DNA of 64,000 nucleotides, taken from Sphingomonas trueperi. GTDB lineage: Bacteria; Pseudomonadota; Alphaproteobacteria; Sphingomonadales; Sphingomonadaceae. Made by a program: the position numbers and the translations under genes. The notes under the pieces were generated by a model, which made no database searches, was not told the origin of the DNA, and worked only from the letters and a program-made list of their open reading frames with translations. The stretch is taken from positions 62,001-126,000 of the forward strand of contig NZ_JAATJB010000006.1 in the NCBI RefSeq assembly GCF_011927635.1, in the 5' to 3' direction. Shown here in pieces: positions 11,206 through 19,013 of the stretch (its first letter is position 1; each line of letters starts with the position of its first letter).

Positions 11206-11250
11206 CCGCCAAGTGGGGCAGTTGCAATCTTCAACTGCCCCACTTGGCGG
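11206..11250. terminator. Bidirectional terminator-like hairpin after gyrB
   Basis: A perfect 19-bp stem with a 7-nt loop between the convergent ends of gyrB and a small minus-strand gene (stop at 11256). There is no long T-run, but the stem is exceptionally long and symmetric, so it probably ends or protects both transcripts. Confidence 0.7.
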
Positions 11251-11255
11251 GAGGC

Positions 11256-11525
11256 TCAGTCGGCAATGCGCTCCGCGAGCGCCGCGATGCCTTCGCCTTC
11301 GAAGCGATTCAGTGCCGCGCCATCGATATGCACCGGATGGTCGAGGAGCAGCACCGCATGCGCCCGGTGGTCCGGATCCAGCTCGCGCCACGCGCGCACC
11401 GCCTCGCCCAGATTGGTGACCTCGGCGATGTCGCCGCCGCTGCGCACGACATTCTCCAGCGCCGCGCTCATCGTCCAGTCGATCGGCGGATTCTTGGCGT
11501 CGTCGCCCCAGCGTGCTTCGGTCAT
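11256..11525 (-). CDS. Hypothetical small protein
   Basis: 89 aa, soluble, with a charged central region (LGEAVRAWRELDPDHR). No family recognised. Its start overlaps the stop of the upstream minus-strand gene (ATGA), so the two form a translationally coupled pair. Confidence 0.65.
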   Translation of the reverse strand: MTEARWGDDAKNPPIDWTMSAALENVVRSGGDIAEVTNLGEAVRAWRELDPDHRAHAVLLLDHPVHIDGAALNRFEGEGIAALAERIAD

Positions 11526-11809
11526 GCCTGTGCCTCCTGGTCGAGGTCGTTTTCGCTGATCACGATGATCGGCCGGTCCGGGCCGTTGGCAAGCGCGGTG
11601 AGGGCGGCCTGTGCGATCGGGTCGCGGTAGCGGCGAAAGCTGTCCTCGGCGTCGCCGTCGGGCTGGCTGCCGCGCAGCGCCTCGATCACGCTGTACTGCA
11701 CCGCGAACTGATAGTTCTCGCCGTCGACCCGGCCGTCGAACTCCACCTGGCGATCGTCAAGATTGTCGAAGAGGGTGGTGTCGTCGATTTCCAGCTGCTG
11801 TGCGGCCAT
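11522..11809 (-). CDS. Hypothetical small protein, DUF1488-like
   Basis: 95 aa, acidic. The pattern EFDGRVDGENYQFAV, then a helical stretch, then IIVISENDL resembles small DUF1488 proteins of unknown function, but this assignment is from pattern memory only. It overlaps the next gene by 4 bp. The ATG at 11809 was chosen because the upstream reading frame continues through GC-rich, non-coding-looking sequence. Confidence 0.6.
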   Translation of the reverse strand: MAAQQLEIDDTTLFDNLDDRQVEFDGRVDGENYQFAVQYSVIEALRGSQPDGDAEDSFRRYRDPIAQAALTALANGPDRPIIVISENDLDQEAQA

Positions 11810-11968
11810 TTCCAATACTCCATCGCTCGGGGATCGAAACGGCACGAGCATGGGCGCGGTTCCGCGCGGCCGGTGGCTCCGCCGCGGTTGCTGCGCTCCT
11901 CGCAAAAAGCTGATCCAAACCGCCCCGGCGCGCGTATAGACAGGCGAAACGTCATTCCAGGAGTTGCC

Positions 11969-12703
11969 ATGCCCACCGTACTCATCACCGGCGCGACCGC
12001 CGGGATCGGCGAAGCTTCGGTCCGCGCCTTTGCCGATGCCGGCTGGCATGTCGTGGCCACCGGTCGCCGCGCCGATCGGCTGGAGAAGCTGGCCGGCGAG
12101 CGCGTCCATACCCTTGCCTTCGACATCCGCGACGACGCCGCGCGCGATGCGGCGCTGGACAGCCTGCCCGCGCCCTTTTCCGCAATCGACCTGCTGATCA
12201 ACAATGCCGGTCTCGCGCTCGGCCTGGAGCCCGCGCAGCAGGCGTCGCTCGATAACTGGCGGACGATGATCGACACCAACGTCACCGCGCTGGTCTCGAT
12301 CACCCACAAGCTGCTGCCGGGGCTGGTCGCGCGCAAGGGCGGGATCATCAACCTCTCGTCGGTGGCGGCAACCTATCCCTATCCGGGCGGCAACGTCTAC
12401 GGCGCGACCAAGGCGTTCGTCCGCCAGTTCACGCTCAACCTGCGCGCCGACCTGATCGGCACCGGCGTGCGCGTCACCTCGATCGAGCCGGGCATGGTCG
12501 AGACCGAGTTCACGCTGGTCCGCACCGGCAGCCAGGATGCTTCGGACAAGGTCTATGCCGGCGTCAATCCGATGACCGCCGAGGACATTGCCGAGACGAT
12601 GCTGTGGGTGGCGACGCTGCCGCCGCACTTCGCGGTCAATACGCTGGAGCTGATGCCGGTCAACCAGGCGAACGGCCCGTTTGCGGTGCATCGCGAAGGC
12701 TGA
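11969..12703 (+). CDS. Short-chain dehydrogenase/reductase, YdfG-like
   Basis: 244 aa classical SDR. The TGATAGIG nucleotide-binding motif is near residue 7, NNAG near 80, and the catalytic Ser with YGATK (Tyr/Lys) near 145-150. Arg residues after the second strand (TGRRADR) favour NADP. YdfG-type enzymes oxidise L-allo-threonine, serine and 3-hydroxy acids; the true substrate is not shown. The ATG at 11969 has AGGAG just upstream. Confidence 0.88.
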   Translation: MPTVLITGATAGIGEASVRAFADAGWHVVATGRRADRLEKLAGERVHTLAFDIRDDAARDAALDSLPAPFSAIDLLINNAGLALGLEPAQQASLDNWRTMIDTNVTALVSITHKLLPGLVARKGGIINLSSVAATYPYPGGNVYGATKAFVRQFTLNLRADLIGTGVRVTSIEPGMVETEFTLVRTGSQDASDKVYAGVNPMTAEDIAETMLWVATLPPHFAVNTLELMPVNQANGPFAVHREG

Positions 12704-12740
12704 GCGGAGCGCGCACGGTCATCGCAGCGTTGCACCGGTC

Positions 12741-14000
12741 ATGAGCCTTACCCCCCGACTCCGCAGCGACCCTCCGCCCGCCGGCCTGCGCCGGATGCGG
12801 ATGGTCGCCACCGGGCTGCTGCTGGCGATGGCGGCGCTGTTCCTCGCCGCCCGCCATTTCCAGGGGCTGCACCCCGCACTGCCCTTCGTCCGCGCCTTTG
12901 CCGAGGCGGCGATGGTCGGTGGCTTGGCTGACTGGTTCGCGGTCACCGCGCTGTTCCGCCACCCGCTCCACCTGCCGATCCCGCACACCGCGATCATCCC
13001 GCGCAACAAGGATCGGATTGCCGAGACGCTCGGCCAGTTCCTTCGCGCCAATTTCCTGATCCCGCGCGTGGTGGCGCGGCGGATGCAGCGGCTGGATGTG
13101 GCGGGCGCGGCCGGGCGCTGGCTCGCGGCGCCGTCGCACGGCACCGGCCGGATCGGCGCGGGTGCGTCGCGGCTGGCGGCGAACATCCTCGAATCGCTCG
13201 ACCAGGAGCGGCTCGGCGGCATGGTGAAGGGGGCGATCGCCGGCCGTTTGCGCGCGATCGACGTCGCGCCTTTGTTCGGCCAGGCGCTGGCGGCGGCGAT
13301 CGCCAATGGCCGCCATTTGCCGCTGCTCGATTCGATGACGCGCGGCGCGGCGCGCATCCTGGAGGCGAACGAGCATCTGATCCGCGAGATGGTCCACGCC
13401 CGCGCCGGATCGGTAATGCGCTGGACCGGGCTCGACGAGACGCTGGCGACCAAGATCATCGAGGGCCTGAAGAAGCTCATCGACGAGATGGCGGAGGACC
13501 CCGCGCATCCCGTCCGCGCCAAGGTAGAGGAGGGGCTGGAGAGCCTCGCCGATCGCCTCCAGCACGATCCCGAGCTGCAGGCGAAGGTGGAGAGCTTCAA
13601 GCTCGAGATGCTGGAGAATGAAGGCTTCCAGCGCTGGGTGGAAGGGCTGTGGGAGCAGAGCCGCGGCGCGATGCTGCGGCTGGCGCGCGATCCCGAGCGG
13701 GCGTTGGGCGGCCGGATGGGCGAGGCGCTGCGCCAGTTCGGCGGCACGCTGCAGACCGACGCGAAGCTCGCGCGGACGATCAACCGCTTCGTGCGGCGCG
13801 CGGCGGTGGGCGCGGCGTCGGACTATGGCGACGGCATCGTCCGGCTGGTCTCCGACACGATCCGCGGCTGGGATGCGCAGACGGTCACCTCGCGGCTGGA
13901 GAATGCGGTGGGGCGCGACCTGCAATATATCCGGATCAACGGCACGGTGGTCGGCGGGCTGGTCGGCGTGGCAATCCACGCGGTGGATGTGGTGCTGTAG
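12741..14000 (+). CDS. DUF445 family membrane protein
   Basis: 419 aa. An N-terminal transmembrane helix (about residues 20-40) is followed by the family signature with GLADWFAVTALFRHP and IIPRNKDRI. A long helical/coiled region comes next, and a C-terminal hydrophobic segment (GGLVGVAIHAVDVV) returns to the membrane. DUF445 proteins are inner-membrane proteins of unknown function. The gene lies 38 bp after the SDR gene, so the two may be co-transcribed. Confidence 0.85.
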   Translation: MSLTPRLRSDPPPAGLRRMRMVATGLLLAMAALFLAARHFQGLHPALPFVRAFAEAAMVGGLADWFAVTALFRHPLHLPIPHTAIIPRNKDRIAETLGQFLRANFLIPRVVARRMQRLDVAGAAGRWLAAPSHGTGRIGAGASRLAANILESLDQERLGGMVKGAIAGRLRAIDVAPLFGQALAAAIANGRHLPLLDSMTRGAARILEANEHLIREMVHARAGSVMRWTGLDETLATKIIEGLKKLIDEMAEDPAHPVRAKVEEGLESLADRLQHDPELQAKVESFKLEMLENEGFQRWVEGLWEQSRGAMLRLARDPERALGGRMGEALRQFGGTLQTDAKLARTINRFVRRAAVGAASDYGDGIVRLVSDTIRGWDAQTVTSRLENAVGRDLQYIRINGTVVGGLVGVAIHAVDVVL

Positions 14001-14007
14001 CCGATCA

Positions 14008-14181
14008 TAAGCCCCTCCTCCTTGGAGGAGGGGTTTGGGGGTGGAGGGATTCCAGAACCTCCGTTGGTCTCGGCGAGACACTGCCCCACCCCATCCCCGC
14101 ATCAGGTGAACAGCGCCCCGCGCTGTTCGGGCGCTGCCGGGGGCAGTGCCGACCTGATGCGCCTAAAGGGGGAGGGGCTAA
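14008..14181. repeat. MITE-like element with terminal inverted repeats
   Basis: A 174-bp non-coding stretch whose ends (14008-14021 and 14168-14181) are inverted repeats matching at 12 of 14 positions. The left end itself folds into a 10-bp hairpin (14012-14033) that could terminate transcription of the DUF445 gene. The interior has further GC-rich inverted repeats and no gene. A miniature mobile element or extragenic repeat is the likely explanation. Confidence 0.55.
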
Positions 14182-14187
14182 GGGGCG

Positions 14188-14406
14188 CTACGACGGATGC
14201 GCCTCGGCCTCCGCGTCATCCCCCGCTTCCGGGGGAAGCTGCTCCGTCTCGACAAACGGATCTTCCTCCCCCGTCATCGGGATGCCGTCCGGGTCCTCGC
14301 CGGCCAGCGCATCCACCCGCCCGTCGCGCGGCGGGGCGCTCTGGGCGTCGACGGCATGGGCATGGCGTTCGGTCTCGGTACGGTCGCGCATCGGATTGGT
14401 CGTCAT
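14188..14406 (-). CDS. Hypothetical small acidic protein
   Basis: 72 aa, rich in Glu, Asp, Pro and Ala, probably disordered, no family recognised. AGAGG lies 7 nt before the ATG at 14406; another ATG 6 nt upstream is too close to that site. It lies directly against the MITE-like repeat. Low complexity makes coding status moderately uncertain. Confidence 0.5.
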   Translation of the reverse strand: MTTNPMRDRTETERHAHAVDAQSAPPRDGRVDALAGEDPDGIPMTGEEDPFVETEQLPPEAGDDAEAEAHPS

Positions 14407-14444
14407 GGGCATTCCTCTCTCAACGGCGAGGCGACGAACATAGT

Positions 14445-15431
14445 CTAGCTTGGTTCCGCTCGCGATGCCCGACGCCGGAGCAGCGCCGCGCCGCCCAGCG
14501 CCAGCAGCGTGCCGCTCGCGAGCAGCAGCGGCAGGCGCCGCGTCACCGGCTGGCGGAAGCCGCCGTCGATGCGAGGGGCATCGCCCGGCGGCTGGAACAG
14601 ATTGCCCGAGGTGACGGCCGCTGACCGGGCCTGGGCGAAATAGCCTTCGAACCATCGATCGACGATCTTGAGGCTCAGTGTGGGTGCCAGCGCATGGCCG
14701 ATCCGCGCCGCCCAGGTTTGCGCGCCGACGATGGTGGTGGCGCGGGGGTGATCGGCGAGCCGTACCACCGCTGCCGCCACTCGCCGCGGATCGACCAGCG
14801 GCAGCGGCGGACGGATCGCCTTGCCGGTATAGTTGGCCGGATGGGCCAGCGCAGGCGTGTCGACCAGCGCCGGATAGACGTCGCAGATATGGATGTGCGG
14901 GTGCGCCGCCTGTTCGGCGCGCAGCGCCTCGGACAGACCCTTCAACCCGAACTTGCTCGCCGAATAGGCGGCGGCCAGCGGCGCGGCGGCGAAACCGACC
15001 ATCGAGATCATGTTGACGAACACGCCCCGGCCCTGGCGCTGGAAGATCGGCAGCACCGCGTGCGCCTCGTAGAGATGGCCGAGCAGGTTGGATCGCAGCA
15101 CCTGTTCGTGCGCCTCGATCGGCACCTCCTCGAACCGGCCGACCGCGCCGACGCCGACATTCGCGAACCACAGGTCGATCGTACCGCCGAATGCTCGCGC
15201 CTGTTCGGCCAGCGCCAGCACTGCGGTGTAGTCGCCGACGTCCGTGGGGACTACCGCCACCGCCGCGCCGCGCGCGCGTAACGCGCCGGCAAGCGCTTCC
15301 AGCGCCGCGGCCTCGCGTGCGGCGAGCACCAGCCGCCAGCCGCGTTCGGCGAAGAGTTCGGCGGTGGCGCGGCCGATACCGCTGGAGGCGCCGGTAATGA
15401 CGGCGGTGCGGGGGGATTGTCTGTTCGCCAT
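14445..15431 (-). CDS. Short-chain dehydrogenase with C-terminal membrane segment
   Basis: 328 aa. SDR fold with TGASSGIG at about residues 13-20, an altered NNAG position reading ANVG, and YSASK near 155-160. The C-terminal 30 residues contain a hydrophobic stretch (LPLLLASGTLLALGGAALL) ending in Arg-rich residues, a likely membrane tail. Similar tailed SDRs act on lipids or sterols, but the substrate here is unknown. The start at 15431 is the only good ATG. Confidence 0.82.
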   Translation of the reverse strand: MANRQSPRTAVITGASSGIGRATAELFAERGWRLVLAAREAAALEALAGALRARGAAVAVVPTDVGDYTAVLALAEQARAFGGTIDLWFANVGVGAVGRFEEVPIEAHEQVLRSNLLGHLYEAHAVLPIFQRQGRGVFVNMISMVGFAAAPLAAAYSASKFGLKGLSEALRAEQAAHPHIHICDVYPALVDTPALAHPANYTGKAIRPPLPLVDPRRVAAAVVRLADHPRATTIVGAQTWAARIGHALAPTLSLKIVDRWFEGYFAQARSAAVTSGNLFQPPGDAPRIDGGFRQPVTRRLPLLLASGTLLALGGAALLRRRASRAEPS

Positions 15432-15579
15432 GGACGGTCTCCGGGGCAGAAGGTGCGGGCGACGCCGCTCGCTGGACCAACCGGATTGCGGGGCAGGAGT
15501 TGCAAGCCTTTCAAAACAACGCCTTGGCGTGCCGATCCGCGCGCTTTCCGAAAAGCACTGCGCTGGGCTATGCAGCGGC

Positions 15580-16410
15580 ATGCGGATCGATGCCCATCAC
15601 CATCTCTGGCACTACACCCCCGAAGCGTTTGGCTGGATCGAACCCGGCAGCGCCATCGCGCGCGACTTCGACCCCGACGATCTGGCCCGCGCGATGCAGG
15701 CGGCCTGCATCGACCATGCGATTGCCGTGCAGGCCCGGCAGAGCGACGCGGAAACCGCCTTCCTCCTCGACTGCGCCGCACGCCAGCCGCGGATCGCGGG
15801 CGTGGTCGGCTGGATCGATCTGCGCGCGCCCGACATCGCCGACCGGATCGCCGCGCGCCAGGCCGGGCCGATCCTCGGCTATCGCCACGTTGTACAGGAC
15901 GAGCCCGATGCCGATTTCCTGTTGGGCGATGCGTTCGTGGCCGGCATCCGCGCGGTGCTGGCAGTCGGGCTAAGCTATGACGTGCTGGTCAACGCCGCGC
16001 AACTCGGCACCGTGCCTGCCTTTCTCGACCGGGTTGGCGAGGGCCGGCTGATCCTCGACCATGCCGCCAAGCCCAACATCGCCGCGGGCGCCTGGCAGCC
16101 CTGGGCCGAACAGACCGCCGCCGCCGCGCGCTGCCCGAACCTGTGCTGCAAGGTCTCCGGCCTGATCACCGAGGCCGCGCGCGACTGGCAGCCGGACGAC
16201 TTCGAGCGTTATCTCGACCATGTCTTCGCCTGCTTCGGCCCCGATCGCATCCTCTGGGGGTCGGACTGGCCGGTCTGCGAGCTCGCCGGCCGTTATGCCG
16301 ATACGCATGATCTCATCGCCCGCTACGTCGCGCGTCATTGCCCGGCAGCGGAAGCGGCGGTGTTCGGCGGCAATGCGGTCCGCGCCTATGCGCTGGAGCT
16401 TGGTGCTTAG
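15580..16410 (+). CDS. Amidohydrolase family protein, sugar-lactonase-like
   Basis: 276 aa TIM-barrel hydrolase (amidohydrolase 2 family). The metal-binding HxH is at residues 6-8 (DAHHHLW), and a metal-ligand Asp lies in WGSDWPV. The opening DAHHHLWHYTP...GWI is characteristic of L-fuconolactonase/L-rhamnono-lactonase-type enzymes, which open aldonolactones to sugar acids. The neighbours (sugar-type dehydrogenase, mutarotase, LacI regulator) support a sugar-acid route. Confidence 0.82.
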   Translation: MRIDAHHHLWHYTPEAFGWIEPGSAIARDFDPDDLARAMQAACIDHAIAVQARQSDAETAFLLDCAARQPRIAGVVGWIDLRAPDIADRIAARQAGPILGYRHVVQDEPDADFLLGDAFVAGIRAVLAVGLSYDVLVNAAQLGTVPAFLDRVGEGRLILDHAAKPNIAAGAWQPWAEQTAAAARCPNLCCKVSGLITEAARDWQPDDFERYLDHVFACFGPDRILWGSDWPVCELAGRYADTHDLIARYVARHCPAAEAAVFGGNAVRAYALELGA

Positions 16411-16471
16411 GAAAACCGGCTTGCATATATGCGAACGCTCATGGCAGGGGCTGGGGCAGGAGACCCATGCC

Positions 16472-17479
16472 ATGCGTACCATCCTCTGCAACGCGCCGTT
16501 CGAACTGACCCAAGTGCAGCGCGAGGCGCCCACGCCCGGCCCGGGCGAGGTGCTGATCCGCATCCACCGCGTCGGGCTGTGCGGCACCGACTATCACATC
16601 TTCGCCGGCCGCCACCCGTTCCTCCAGTACCCGCGGGTGATGGGGCACGAGTTGGGCGGCGAAGTGGTCGCGCTGGGCGAGGGCACCACGCGCGCGCTCG
16701 GGCAGACGGTCGCGATCAACCCATACCTCGCCTGTGGCCACTGCGTCGCCTGCCGAAAGGGCAAGCCCAATGCCTGCGTCAACATTCGCGTGCTCGGCGT
16801 CCACAGCGACGGCGGCATGGCGGATCTGCTGGTGGTGCCGGAGAGCGCGGTGTTCGATGCCGAGGGGCTGAGCGTCGATCAGGCGGCGATGATCGAGTTC
16901 CTCGCGATCGGCGCGCATGCCGTGTCGCGCGTGCCCAAGGACGGCGAGGGGCGGATGCTCGTGGTCGGCGCCGGCCCGATCGGCATCGCCAGCGCGCTGT
17001 TCGCGCGGCTTGACGGGTTCGACGTCACCCTGGTCGACCAGCGCGCCCAGCGTCTTGCGTTCGCGCGCGACCAGCTGGGTCTCGACGGCGAAGTCGCCGA
17101 CGAAGGTCTGGCGGAACGCCTGTCCGCGCGCACCGACGGCGACGGCTTCGACGTGGTGATCGACGCCACCGGCTCGCTCCCCGCGATGCGCCGCAGCCTC
17201 GACTTCGTCGGCCATGGCGGCGCGCTGCTGCTGGTCGGCGTCGCGCCCGGCGACCTCAGCTTCGCCGACCCCGAATTCCACAAGCGCGAGGCGGTGCTGA
17301 TCGCCAGCCGCAACGCGCTCGCGAAGGATTTCCAGCGCGTGATCGCCGCGATCCGCTCGGGCGACGTGCCCACCGGCAAGCTGCACACTCACAGCGTCGA
17401 TGCGGACGACCTGCCCCAGTGCTTGCCTGCGCTGATCGAAGGAGCCGATCATGTGCTGAAGGCGATCGTCGCCTTCTGA
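16472..17479 (+). CDS. Zinc-dependent sugar/polyol dehydrogenase
   Basis: 335 aa medium-chain dehydrogenase. Catalytic zinc ligands are Cys37, His59 and Glu60. The structural zinc site is Cys88, Cys91, Cys94 and Cys102. The Rossmann motif VVGAGPIGIA is near residue 166. It resembles bacterial L-gulonate/L-galactonate and sorbitol-type oxidoreductases. Being 61 bp downstream of the lactonase, it may act on the same sugar or sugar acid. The ATG at 16472 starts the conserved MRTILCN end. Confidence 0.85.
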   Translation: MRTILCNAPFELTQVQREAPTPGPGEVLIRIHRVGLCGTDYHIFAGRHPFLQYPRVMGHELGGEVVALGEGTTRALGQTVAINPYLACGHCVACRKGKPNACVNIRVLGVHSDGGMADLLVVPESAVFDAEGLSVDQAAMIEFLAIGAHAVSRVPKDGEGRMLVVGAGPIGIASALFARLDGFDVTLVDQRAQRLAFARDQLGLDGEVADEGLAERLSARTDGDGFDVVIDATGSLPAMRRSLDFVGHGGALLLVGVAPGDLSFADPEFHKREAVLIASRNALAKDFQRVIAAIRSGDVPTGKLHTHSVDADDLPQCLPALIEGADHVLKAIVAF

Positions 17480-17494
17480 CGGCGTGCTCGCCGG

Positions 17495-17839
17495 TCAGGG
17501 CTGGTCGGCGAGCGCGAAGATCTGTTCGGTGGGCACCCATTTCATGCCCGGTTCGGCAAAGGCGAGCCGGCGCTGGAAGCCGTCCATCAGCGTTTCCCAG
17601 GCCTGCACGTCGGGATCGGCGTCGTCGCGGGCGCGCTTGGCCTCGGGATCGAAGCTGGGGCCGGTTTCCATCACCATCACCAGCCGGTCGCCGGCCTGCC
17701 AGATCTCCATCGCCTCGATGCCGGCGTCGCGGATCGACTGGGTGACCGCGGCCGGCGGCCCGCCCGGGCGGTGCCAGTGGCGATAGGCGGCGATCGCCTC
17801 GGGATCGTCGTTCAGGTCGAGCAGCAGGACGTGGCGCAT
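17495..17839 (-). CDS. L-rhamnose/L-fucose mutarotase family protein
   Basis: 114 aa, the size of RhaM-type mutarotases, which interconvert alpha and beta anomers of 6-deoxysugars. His21 and His23 (YRHWHRP) and the C-terminal MKWVP / IFAL region match the ferredoxin-like fold of the family. It is transcribed toward the dehydrogenase gene and away from the LacI-type regulator. The exact sugar is unknown. Confidence 0.8.
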   Translation of the reverse strand: MRHVLLLDLNDDPEAIAAYRHWHRPGGPPAAVTQSIRDAGIEAMEIWQAGDRLVMVMETGPSFDPEAKRARDDADPDVQAWETLMDGFQRRLAFAEPGMKWVPTEQIFALADQP

Positions 17840-17940
17840 CGCGGAACCCTCTCCTTGATGGAGCCTGCATAGCCGCGCGTTCCCCTGGCACAAGCCGGCG
17901 CTGCATCGCGGCTTTTCCGATCCGCCCGCATCGCGTACGT

Positions 17941-17960
17941 CCTGCCGAAATCGGGGCAGG
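17941..17960. promoter_or_regulatory. Candidate operator upstream of LacI-type regulator
   Basis: An inverted repeat with 6-bp arms and an 8-nt spacer, directly before the GTG start of the regulator and 100 bp from the divergent mutarotase start. Its position fits auto-regulation by the LacI-family protein. It also carries the GGCAGG ribosome-binding stretch, so the symmetry may be fortuitous. Confidence 0.3.
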
Positions 17961-17969
17961 GAGAGAAAC

Positions 17970-19013
17970 GTGGCGAAGGCGGGCAAGCCGGTGCAGGGGG
18001 CGACGATCATCGACGTGGCGGCGAAGGCGGGCGTCTCCGCCATGACCGTGTCGCGGGTGATCAACGGCCGCAGCGGGGTGAGCGCCGCGACGCGCGAGGC
18101 GGTGGAACAGGCGATCGCCGAGCTCAGTTACGTCCCCAATGTCGCCGCGCGCAGCCTGGTCACCTCGGCGGAGCTGCGCATCGGCGTGGTCTATTCCAAC
18201 CCCAGCGCCGCCTTCATGAGCGAACTGCTGACCGGCGTGTTCGAAGAAGCCTCGACCTGGGGCGCGCGGCTGGTGCTGCTCAAGGGTGATGGCGGCCGTC
18301 CGCCGGCGGAAGCGGAACTGGCCCGCTTTGCGGCCTCGGGCCTCTCGGGCATCCTGCTCGCGCCGCCGCTCGGCGAGGCGCCGGTGGTGCTGCGGGCGCT
18401 GAAGGGCGCCGGCGTGCCGGTCGCGGCGATCGGCGCCTATCGCGTGCCCGGCGCCACCTGCGTGCGGATCGACGACCGCCGCGCCGCCTATGAGATGACC
18501 CGCCATCTGCTCGATCTCGGCCACCGCCGGCTCGGCTTCGTCATGGGCAATCCCGACCAGGCGGCGAGCGCCGAGCGCCGTGCCGGGGTGGAGGATGCGA
18601 TGCGCGATTTCCCCGATGCGGGCGTGCAGCTGGTGCAGGGCGACTTCAGCTATGCCTCGGGCCTCGCGGCGGGCGAGGAACTGCTCGACGGGCCTGCGCC
18701 GCCCACCGCGGTGTTCGCCAGCAACGACGACATGGCGGCGGCGATCGTCTCGGTCGCGCACCGCCGCCAGCTCGACGTGCCGCGCCAGCTCACCGTGGTC
18801 GGCTTCGACGATACGACCGCGGCGGTAACGCTATGGCCGCCGCTCACCACCATCCACCAGCCGGTCCGCCGCCTCGCCGCCGAGGCGCTGGCGCTGGTGG
18901 CGGACGAAGCGCGCGGCGCCTCCGCCAAGACGCGGACCCGCCGCGATCGCGTCCTGGAGCATGAAATCGTCAAGCGCAGCTCGACCGCCGCGCCGCCGAG
19001 GGGTGATCGCTAG
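17970..19013 (+). CDS. LacI family transcriptional regulator
   Basis: 347 aa from a GTG start with a GGGAGAG ribosome-binding site. The N-terminal helix-turn-helix spans residues 11-32 (DVAAKAGVSAMTVSRVIN). A periplasmic-binding-protein-like sensor domain follows, with the family end VVGFDD and TTIHQP. It probably controls the flanking lactonase/dehydrogenase/mutarotase genes in response to a sugar. The stop shares the bases CTAG with the stop of the convergent histidine kinase gene. Confidence 0.92.
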   Translation: MAKAGKPVQGATIIDVAAKAGVSAMTVSRVINGRSGVSAATREAVEQAIAELSYVPNVAARSLVTSAELRIGVVYSNPSAAFMSELLTGVFEEASTWGARLVLLKGDGGRPPAEAELARFAASGLSGILLAPPLGEAPVVLRALKGAGVPVAAIGAYRVPGATCVRIDDRRAAYEMTRHLLDLGHRRLGFVMGNPDQAASAERRAGVEDAMRDFPDAGVQLVQGDFSYASGLAAGEELLDGPAPPTAVFASNDDMAAAIVSVAHRRQLDVPRQLTVVGFDDTTAAVTLWPPLTTIHQPVRRLAAEALALVADEARGASAKTRTRRDRVLEHEIVKRSSTAAPPRGDR

